64,000 bases of DNA from assembly GCA_036873135.1 (NCBI GenBank), contig JAPTYO010000018.1, positions 11,585,503 to 11,649,502 on the forward strand. Direction: 5' to 3'. The position numbers and the translations under genes are program-made. Position 1 is the first letter of the stretch, and every line of letters begins with the position of its first letter. Below, piece after piece: positions 56,303 through 64,000 of the stretch. The stretch comes from Clarkia xantiana subsp. parviflora (taxonomy: Eukaryota > Streptophyta > Magnoliopsida > Myrtales > Onagraceae). The notes below the pieces were generated by a model, which saw only the letters and a program-made list of their open reading frames with translations, ran no database searches and was not told where the DNA came from.

Positions 56303-57760
56303 ACCAATGGCCTGACCCTTGATTGACTCTATTTTAGGATGGTATGACACGCGCAATTTGAAGCCGGGATTTTACCTTTTGTCAGAATCCTTACTTACCC
56401 ATGGGTGTGTGTCTCTGACTCTGCCCCCTGTCTTATAAGATAGAGAAATTGCAAATGTCAGAATAGCACGGACACGTGTCCAAGCACGTGTCCGTCTGAG
56501 ATGGAGATACTAAATCTAATACCGTCACGAGCTCATACTCGGAAAATATACGCTCGTGTGGGGGTGCAACATGAATACAGCTAAACGAGTCCATGCTTCA
56601 ATTTCATGCCGGGGTAAGCCTAAGTGGAGAAATTTTTTAATTTTGGTCCAAATTTTTTCTAAGTATAGGATACTTAAAAATATGCCTATAGGATGTTAAC
56701 TTGGGTGGAAATATGCTTAACCATAGTCTAAGGGAGGTAAAGATGATAGTTTTTCCTTTAACTCTTAGATCTCTTCTAATTTTAAATGGAGGGTTGTGAT
56801 TATGTCACTTTAAAAAAAACTACACCTTTTCAAATATATAGAGGAGTAAAGAAATTACCTCACTTAGCCACCATTGTCATCTTTTCCTTTTTTCCTCGCA
56901 CTTGGAGAGCAAGGGAACATTTGGAGAAAATCTTGCACACCAAGGGAGGGGGCCGGCCAGAAATTCCGGTGGAAGAAGTGGAATTCCGGCCAGCAGCTCG
57001 GGCAAGGGGAGACCAGCGGCACGGGGCGAAGGCGACGGGTGGGCCGGCAGAGGTCGACGGCGCGACTCCGGCTGGGCGGTGGCTGGACGAAGGGCGGAGC
57101 TCGGACCGGCTGGGGCAGGCGACGGCGAGGCGGGACGTGGGTGGCTCCGACCGGCCGACATCTGGACGTGGCGAGGGTCAGGCGGCCGAGCCCAGCTCCG
57201 GCGACGGCGGGACCAGATTTCCGGCGGCCTCGAAACTTGAATTCCGGACCCGTTTATCAAATTGGGTCGGGTTTTCCAAAGGTCCAATCTTTTCCTTTTC
57301 GTTACCGTATAAAATGTCGATACTTGAATTGCCAATCTTTGATTGCCGAAGCTTGATTGAGTACGTGATTGCCGTAGATAGTCTTTGTCCGGAGATAGTT
57401 TTTGCTTGTTTAAACTATTCCCGCTTGAATTTGACGTCGTGGCACCATTTGCATGTTGATTTCCATTGAGGGGCATAATCTTAATTTTGCCCGGGAATTG
57501 GTTTTTGGTTCGAGCAAAATTGCCCGATTTTGCCGTTGTAGCGTCCCTAGCATGAGTTCATTGCCTTCATTGGGTGCCTTTGAGTCTTTGGTTGTTGTTT
57601 GTCGGGTACCGGGGTATGCCCGAGTTTTCCGGAAATCTTCTTATCTTGACACCTGTCATGCCGTGACAGGTATTATACTCGTGGTGGTGTCCCCGTACAC
57701 AAACTTGGCAGAGGCGCTATATCCTTCGAAGGATAAGTAAGTTTCTCTTTCTTTCTATTC
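56303..57760 (+). promoter_or_regulatory. Leader and probable promoter of the antisense gene in gypsy F
   Basis: After an AT-rich block, a TATA-like CAAATATATAGAGG at about 56834 is followed by a very GC-rich leader (56940-57250). A mixed stretch leads to the first coding exon. The open frames in the GC-rich leader exist on both strands and are composition by-products. The matching arrangement in D supports a promoter-leader role. Confidence 0.4.
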
Positions 57761-57784
57761 GTCGTGTTGCTTTCTTTCCTGCCA

Positions 57785-60148
57785 TTAGTTCGGTGTCGGA
57801 TTCTGCGCCGTATACTGAGCCAGGGTGTTGGTCGGAGCCTGATTCGAGCTTGGAATTTCTCACTGCCTTTGATTTAGGTCTCGCTGCTTTGTCGGAGAAC
57901 TACCTGACTAGGTCCGACTATAACTAGCATGTTACCTTAGGTGACATTTTTCCCTTAGATGAGCCTTTATATCCCTTCCTTCCTTCTTTGGGAAACACTC
58001 GCCAGACAGTGACGGAGCCCCCCAGGGGGAAGGTTGTTGTTTATCCTTCCCATATTCGGTTTGGATTGCGACTGCCTTATTGCGATGAGCTTGTAGAATT
58101 GGGTAGATTCTTTAGGATCTCCCCTGTGAACCTTGCCCCTAGTGCTATCCGTGTCTGGGTGGGCATCCGGGTGTTATGTCACTGGTACTCCTGGAAGTAT
58201 TCATTGGTCTTGTTCCGGTGCTTCTTCTGATTTCAGTATCAGAAGAAGGTAGGCTTCGCGAGTTTTGTGACTCGCTATCTGTCCCTCAAAGATTCCTGAT
58301 TTGCTGATTTCGGGTTGAGTGGGGTTGAGTGGAATAATTCTCTTCGTTTCGTGGCACGGAGCGATAACTCGGCGAGCCACTGGGCCAAACATTATTTCTT
58401 TATCACGGATCGATATGTTACCTGGCCGGTTTTGAATGAGGACCGATCAGATGGCTGGCCTGCCTTTGGGGAGTTCTCTCCTGTGGACTTAGAGACTATG
58501 AAGACCATCTATGAGAGCCACAGGACCCAGTCTTACTGCCCTGTGTCCTTGGTGACCGAGACAGATCTCTATGAGGCAGGGATTAGTTTGACTCCTGACT
58601 CCGGGGATTCGGTATGTTACTTAGTCTTCTCATCTATATTTATTTTTTGTTTTTCCCTTGTAGGTTGGTTTCACGGGAAAACGTATAACGTGCAGGCAGC
58701 ACCGGTCGATCTGAGCAAGAGGAGGGCTCCCTCCAGCTCTACTCCGAAGAAGTCCCCTATGCCTGGGAAGACTGCTGGGGCCTCTGGTACACTTCTTTCT
58801 TTCTTCTCTTATGGTATACTTGTGTTTTTTCTTACGTTGTTTTCCTTGTATTGTTAGGGCACTCTCCTTTGGTGACCGAGAGATTCGTCTCTGTGGGCAA
58901 GGGCTCTGGACCTTCTAAGTCCAAGTCACGGAGGTCCGACTCTGAGGCCGGGGTCTCGGCTGTCAAGAAGAAGAAGGCTGCAGATCCTCCTCCCCCTGGT
59001 GTTCGTCCCCCGACCCTGTCTCGCGACAAAGAGATAGTGGTCGAAGAGGCGCCTTCCCGAGCTGATAAAGGGAAGCGGCCTGCTGGTGATGGTGGGGTGG
59101 TCACTGGTTCTCCAGCCGAGGGCACGGTCGTCAGGTTCGTTCTTCTTTATGTCATTGATGCTTCTATGCTTGTATTTTTCTTTATCTTGCTTTATTTGTA
59201 TAGGTGGGCCTCCGGCTTTAAGTCGGACGGATTTTACGCGCCTTACTGACGAGGATATCGTTGGAGTTGAGTAGACTCCTTTTGCTGGGTTGAAGGAGTT
59301 CCACTTTGACAGCGGTTCCTCCTTGCACACCCCAGAGGTTGGCATTCGTGTGCTTCGCGGTGCCATCGCTCCTGGTGATCGTGCTCCTCAGCCTAAGTCT
59401 CCTAAGGAGACCCGGCGCTTCATTCAGGGTGTGTTATCCCGTTATGTACCTGTGAGTGGTGTCTCTCTTCCCTTTTTACTTTCATGTGGTTGCTTTTCAA
59501 GTTACTTATCCCTTGTTGAATTTTCAGGATATGTCTGACATGGTGAACATGTCGTCCCTTGCGCTTGAGCTGTCAGATGAAAAGAAGGCTCTTGAGGATA
59601 ACCAGGTATCCTTGAAGGCGGAGCTTGCCACTGCCGCTGAGAAGGCTCGCCTGTCTGACTTGCAGATGCAGGAGCTTATGGACCAGGTGGCTCTACTTGA
59701 GACTACCGTGGGTAGTTTGCGCCGTGAGGCTGATGTTGCATCGTCACTCCATGCTGAGGAGTTGAGAAAGCTTGAGGCAAGGTGCCGGGCGGAGGAGAGA
59801 GCTGTTGCAGTATCTGAGTACAAAGCTTCCTCTGCCTTTACTGCTGATTACAGCGTTCGGCTGAACCAGGAGATGAACCAGTTTGGCGAGTACCTTGTTG
59901 ATCACATCTTCCGTATTGATCCCCAGTTTCCCGTCAATGATCTGGGTGACTTTGGACCATATGCTACTGGTTATATGGCCGTTCTTAGGGGTCAAGCTGC
60001 CGTTGCTGATGAGCCTGCCCCTGCACAGGTGGATGCTATACCTGTTGACGTTGATAGTTCGGGCTCTTCCTCCTCTTCTTCGGTCTCTGTTGGTGGTTCT
60101 TCCTCAGAAGGTCAGGACCGTGATGACTCTCCAGCAGGCTCTGGTTGA
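57785..60148 (+). pseudogene. Antisense gene of gypsy F, Transposase_28-like with coiled coil
   Basis: The start codon appears lost: text aligned with the ATGAGTAAG of element G reads ATAAGTAAG. The core (IRFGLRLPYCDELVELGRFF then RISPVNLAPSAIRVWVGIRV) is the same Transposase_28-like domain as in D. It is followed by WNNSLRFVARSDN and a TWPVL-type block to about 58610. In-frame stops occur near 57927, 58228 and 58300. A basic/Ser-rich region covers 58680-59130. After an intron (GTGAGTGG at 59452 to TTTTCAG at 59527) comes a long coiled coil (MSSLALELSDEKKALEDNQ, ELMDQVALLETTVGSLRRE). A Ser/Asp-rich tail ends at TGA 60146. Intron positions match D. It is the better-preserved copy at its C-terminal end. 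Confidence 0.65.
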
Positions 60149-60699
60149 TATGCTGATATCACTTTATCCTTGTACATATGACTTTACTTTCCCCCCCCCC
60201 TTTAATGGGTTGAGTGTTTCTCCCCTTGATGGGTCGAGTTCATTTTGGGATTGCTATACCTGAGATTTTGTGTTGGTTTCCTTCTTCGCATGGTTATGTT
60301 GGCAGTGTGTGAAACACTTGCCTTTGGTGGTGGTATGCATGGTTTGTGGGACACCTGCCTTTTGATGGGTACTTCGTATGCTTCTGTATATATTCCTTTG
60401 ATCATGGACTCTTCCTTTCTTTGTGATTTCCTTTACTTATCTCTCTTTTGTGTTTTCCTTCATATCGTACCTGCTATCTCATCAAGAAAAAATATTATGT
60501 GTTCTTTATATAACTTTACTTTGCAATTATTTTTTCATGGGATCCTTCTTAGTATGGTGCAATGATCTCTTCTGATAGCCTTTAAATGGTATATATGGTA
60601 CTGTTAGACCAAAGATACGCTCTTGGTGGGCGTCGAATCTGTTCACGAGACAGGCTCTCGGAGGGCACTTAACGTTTCACAGGATAGGCTCCCAGAGGG
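60149..60699. other. 3' end of the antisense gene in F
   Basis: No coding region beyond the TGA. A C-run lies at 60190-60200. The first, diverged repeat units appear near 60607. Confidence 0.4.
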
Positions 60700-61240
60700 C
60701 ACAAGTTAGACCAAAGATACGCTCCTGGTGGGCGTCGAATCTGGTAGTTTGAAATCTACCTCAAGATACGCTCTTGGGGGCGTCGAATCTGGTAGTTTGA
60801 AATCTACCTCAAGATACGCTCTTGGGGGCGTCGAATCTGGTAGTTTGAAATCTACCTCAAGATACGCTCTTGGGGGTGTCGAATCTGGTAGTTTGAAATC
60901 TACCTCAAGATACGCTCTTGGGGGCGTTGAAGGTCGTAGTATGAAAACTACTCTCAAGATACGCTCTTGGGGGCGTCGAAGGTCGTAGTATGAAAACTAC
61001 TCTCAAGATACGCTCTTGGGGGCGTCGAAGGTCGTAGTATGAAAACTACTCTCAAGATACGCTCTTGGGGGCGTCGAAGGTCGTAGTATGAAAACTACTC
61101 TCAAGATACGCTCTTGGGGGCGCCGAAGTTCATAGTTTTTGGAAACCACTCTCAAGATACGCTCTTGGGGGCGTCGAAGGTCGTAGTATGAAAACTACTC
61201 TCAAGATACGCTCTTGGGGGCGTTGAGGGTGTCGTTGACT
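60700..61240. repeat. Tandem array of 48-49-bp units in gypsy F
   Basis: About eleven units start CAAGATACGCTCTTGGGGGC. The first four carry GTCGAATCTGGTAGTTTGAA (48 bases), and the rest GTCGAAGGTCGTAGTATGAA (49 bases). Each contains two short dyads, ACGC...GCGT and GTAG...CTAC. The 16-residue periodic frames on both strands are by-products of the 48-base unit. Confidence 0.92.
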
Positions 61241-61471
61241 TGAAGTCATATTTGTGTAAGGATAACACATTGATTATATCACCACATTGTTTGAAGGATA
61301 CTTTTGAGTAACTTCTACTTCATTAGGAGCATTCGTGCTTTATGTACACTTGGGGTGCCTTGGATGGATCAAGACACCCTTTTGAGGAAATCAAAGATAG
61401 TTGTAGAGTTGGAGTAACTTCTTGAGTTCTCCTTCTCAAATGCTTGAACACGCAAAGTGCTGAATATTAAA

Positions 61472-64000
61472 CTAAGGATATGGGGTGGTGATTGTGTCTG
61501 TTGCCACGTACTCCTTTAGGCCTCCTTTGTAAATCATCTCCTCCACTTCTATCTTCAACACCATGCAATCATTGGTTTGATGCCCCCAGGTCCCAAGGTA
61601 TTCACACCAACCCTGTGTATCTCTTCCTAGGAAGGCCTTGCCCTCCTCTTTGCATGTTGGTAGCTCTTCCTTGAGGTACTCATGGAAAATTTCTTCTATC
61701 TTCATTGTAAGGGGTGTGAATTTGAAGTTTACACCTCCTTCCATTATGTCAGTCTGTCTTCCTTCTTCAAGGACTTCTTCCCATTGCCCTGTCTCTTTTG
61801 CGAACGCCTTGTCCAGCTTCTCTTTGAGCTCCCTCATTGTGCTTGTCATGACCACCTCATAGAGCCCTCCATATGCTTCAAATGAGGTTCGATGCATGTT
61901 TCTAAGGAAGGCCCTTACGGCCTCTCTTCTTGTGATGTCCATGCTTGCACCATAGCTGAAGAATCTCCCAAAGTAGCTTGATATGGACTCCTTTGGCATT
62001 TGCTTGATGTCCTCTTTATATCGGAAACCCTTTTCAATGCATTCCCTTGTTCTCTTTCCTTCTGCATTCTCTGGCTGCCAAGGTATGCTTGTTACCCTTA
62101 TAGCCTTACCTCTCTGCTTCTTCTTAGCTAGTCCTTGAAAGAACTGCCTACTCAGGCGGAGTGCAACTTCCTTTTTCATCTTTCCCTGCCTTAGTCTTTT
62201 CATCATCTTCTCTTTGTCTTGGATGGCCCCGGTCATGACCATAGCCACTGTGTCTGACTTGTGTGATCCACGTCTCATGGAGTTGACGTAGCACTGCCTT
62301 GCAGTGCGTTGATCCCCTAAGACTTCTCCAATTCCGTTTTCAGTTATATACTTCAGCTTCTGATGCACGGTAGATGGCACAATTTTGTATGGATTTATGG
62401 TTGTCCTTCCTAGGATCCCGTTGTAGGCTCCCAGGCTTTCAACCACCATGAAGTTGACGTTCACTCTTAGCTGTGTCCATCCCTGGCCCATGGTCACTGG
62501 CAGGGTTATCATTCCTAGGGGATAACTAGTTGCCCCTGAGAAGCCAACCAGAGGGAAGTTGACTGGTTTGATGTTTGCCTTTGTTTTTCCTATCTCTTCC
62601 AGGACCCTTAGGCTTAGGAGGTCTGCAGAGCTGCCCCCATCTACCAGTATTCTTTTTACATCGAAGTTATCGATGTCCATCGTGATGACTAAAGCATCAT
62701 CATGCGGGAAGACAATATGACTCTTGTCCTTCTCCGAAAACTCAATCTTCATCTCCTCTCCTTCTCGTGCGCTCTTTCTCCAATTTGGTACTGAGCCCAC
62801 CTTGGATGCATAAACTTCCCTTGCATTAGCTGTTGGGCCACCTGATGCCACTCCTCCATGTATCATGTTTATAGTCCCCCTCTTGTTAGGTGGGGGATTG
62901 TAATCTACCTTGTCTTTGCATTTATCCTTGTATGATGGCCCTAGCTGTATGCTGTTGCCACCGTGATCAACAAACTGTTTTAGCTCCCCTCTCTGGATGA
63001 TATTGTTGATACTTAGCTTCAAGCTAAAGCATTCGTTCGTATCATGCCCATATGCCTCATGGTTATCACACCATCTATCCTTGTGTGTCCCTACCATTGG
63101 CGCTCTCCATCTTCCGGGGGGCGACCATAATTTCTGATTTCTCATCTCTCTCAGGACCACTGCTGGGGTGGTGTTCAATGGTATGAACTTGATAAAATTT
63201 ATTTCCCTAGCCTTCAATGGCTCACCCATCTGATTTCTTTGTTGAGGCGGACGCCACTCCTGTTGCCTTATGGGTTGAGGTGCCTGAGGTGGCTTTCCCT
63301 TATTCTGCTTTGTATTGTCCTCCTTTGCTGCTTGAATCTTGGCTTTCTTACTCACCCTGTGCCTCTCTAGGTCTATATGAGTTTTCACTCTCCCTGCTAG
63401 CTCCTCTAAGGTGCTTGCCGGTTTTTTGGCCATCTTTTCTGCCAATGTGGACCCGAAGCGGCCTAGGTTTCTTACGAAGTCTCTTATTATTTCACCCTCG
63501 GTGATGTCGTCCTGTATGTCTGCTATGTTCTGGTTGAACCTAGTGTAGTAATCAGCCAAAGATTCATCATTTTCTTGCTTCACATCATCTAGAGAGCCTG
63601 TTCCTTTGAGTAGCTTCCTTTCTCCTAGGTATCTCTGAAGAAACTTCGCCTTTAGCTGCGCCCATGAGTGGATGCTCTCCGTAGGTAGACTAAAGAACCA
63701 GTGTGATGCGACCCCTGATAGGGTGTTTGGAAATAAGAGTGCCTCTAAGAGGTCATCAGTAGTTCTCCCGAATAAAGAGGCTTCATGCTGTTGAATGTGC
63801 TCTAAAGGGTCTCCCTTGCCATTGTACTTTGTTATCTGTATTGTATGCAAGGAGTCTGGCACTTTGTTCATTTCCAACTCCCTCGTAAAGGGGTGGTTCG
63901 TGTTGTCACTCAGGCAGTGCAGTCCGTTTCTCTTTGACTCACTCATCTTCCTCACTATCATGGCTTCTATCTCCTCCGGAGTAATCATCACCGGCGTTGG
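61472..64000 (-). CDS. Gypsy F Gag-protease-second Gag polyprotein (start outside window)
   Basis: The frame is open from the right window edge (first Met at 63991; codons before it are also open) to TAA at about 61472, 839 residues. Gag core is at residues 50-215 (ALLFPNTLSGVASHWFFSLP, DESLADYYTRFNQNI). The zinc knuckle C308-x2-H311-x4-H316-x4-C321 and then the protease with D451 (ILVDGGSSAD) follow. Instead of RT, residues 660-735 repeat the Gag core in diverged form (KESISSYFGRFFSYGA, REAVRAFLRNM). Residues 755-830 repeat the zinc-knuckle region (FKFTPLTMKIEEI, C796...H804...C809, first His replaced by Leu). The tandem array follows. It would supply particle protein and protease but no polymerase. 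No stop or frameshift is seen across 839 codons, so this is the best-preserved sense ORF in the window. Confidence 0.85.
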   Translation of the reverse strand, partial: PTPVMITPEEIEAMIVRKMSESKRNGLHCLSDNTNHPFTRELEMNKVPDSLHTIQITKYNGKGDPLEHIQQHEASLFGRTTDDLLEALLFPNTLSGVASHWFFSLPTESIHSWAQLKAKFLQRYLGERKLLKGTGSLDDVKQENDESLADYYTRFNQNIADIQDDITEGEIIRDFVRNLGRFGSTLAEKMAKKPASTLEELAGRVKTHIDLERHRVSKKAKIQAAKEDNTKQNKGKPPQAPQPIRQQEWRPPQQRNQMGEPLKAREINFIKFIPLNTTPAVVLREMRNQKLWSPPGRWRAPMVGTHKDRWCDNHEAYGHDTNECFSLKLSINNIIQRGELKQFVDHGGNSIQLGPSYKDKCKDKVDYNPPPNKRGTINMIHGGVASGGPTANAREVYASKVGSVPNWRKSAREGEEMKIEFSEKDKSHIVFPHDDALVITMDIDNFDVKRILVDGGSSADLLSLRVLEEIGKTKANIKPVNFPLVGFSGATSYPLGMITLPVTMGQGWTQLRVNVNFMVVESLGAYNGILGRTTINPYKIVPSTVHQKLKYITENGIGEVLGDQRTARQCYVNSMRRGSHKSDTVAMVMTGAIQDKEKMMKRLRQGKMKKEVALRLSRQFFQGLAKKKQRGKAIRVTSIPWQPENAEGKRTRECIEKGFRYKEDIKQMPKESISSYFGRFFSYGASMDITRREAVRAFLRNMHRTSFEAYGGLYEVVMTSTMRELKEKLDKAFAKETGQWEEVLEEGRQTDIMEGGVNFKFTPLTMKIEEIFHEYLKEELPTCKEEGKAFLGRDTQGWCEYLGTWGHQTNDCMVLKIEVEEMIYKGGLKEYVATDTITTPYP

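Noticed and set aside
56786..57476. Long open frames on both strands in GC-rich DNA
   Set aside because: Open in several frames at once because of high GC and lack of stops, and no family resemblance. Better read as the leader of the antisense gene.
60706..60988. Periodic 16-residue proteins on both strands
   Set aside because: Produced by the 48-bp tandem unit.

Overview
The window is plant nuclear DNA, probably from a dicot with a repeat-rich genome. Evidence for this is an AT-rich intergenic stretch carrying a miR167-type precursor, a CACTA transposon with plant-type ends, a hAT-type MITE, Ty1/copia fragments and many Ty3/gypsy elements. The gypsy elements have two RNase H domains, a long 3' region and a GGCGCCA-type primer site, which are Tat-lineage traits. 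I see no intact host protein-coding gene. Apart from the microRNA locus, almost all coding sequence belongs to transposable elements, and most of it is broken.

Layout. 1-4622 is AT-rich host DNA with a TATA box and a MIR167-like hairpin at about 3415-3544. 4626-22544 is one CACTA element with matching ends and a TTA target duplication. It holds a broken F-box/Sel1-like host gene fragment, a broken gene resembling the 'putative plant transposon protein' (Transposase_32) family, a 252-bp hAT-type MITE with an 8-bp duplication, and a complete nested gypsy element (Gypsy-1, 9702-18462, duplication AATAG). 23121-41637 is a pile of minus-strand Ty1/copia fragments, including an inverted piece. A second member of the Gypsy-1 family (Gypsy-2, 24527-33155, duplication CCCCC) is inserted there, and its two terminal LTRs lie in opposite orientation. 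41638-64000 is a nest of at least four further Tat-like gypsy elements, here called G, D, E and F. E (51978-55569, duplication GCGGC) sits inside D, and F runs off the right edge.

How the parts relate. The gypsy elements lie on the minus strand. In three distinct sequence groups (Gypsy-1/2, D and F) the same order occurs between the coding block and the 3' LTR: a tandem-repeat array, then a multi-exon gene on the opposite strand with its own TATA-like box, then the polypurine tract and LTR. In Gypsy-1 and Gypsy-2 the antisense gene is a two-exon ORF with a 96-bp intron in both copies, and it stays open although the sense polyproteins are wrecked. In D, F and the G fragment the antisense gene resembles the 'putative gypsy type transposon' (Transposase_28) family and ends in coiled coil.

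A second unusual architecture is in F. Its sense ORF encodes Gag, then protease, then a second diverged Gag with its own zinc knuckle, and no reverse transcriptase or integrase is visible before the antisense region. The same second-Gag module occurs in D, split by the insertion of E.
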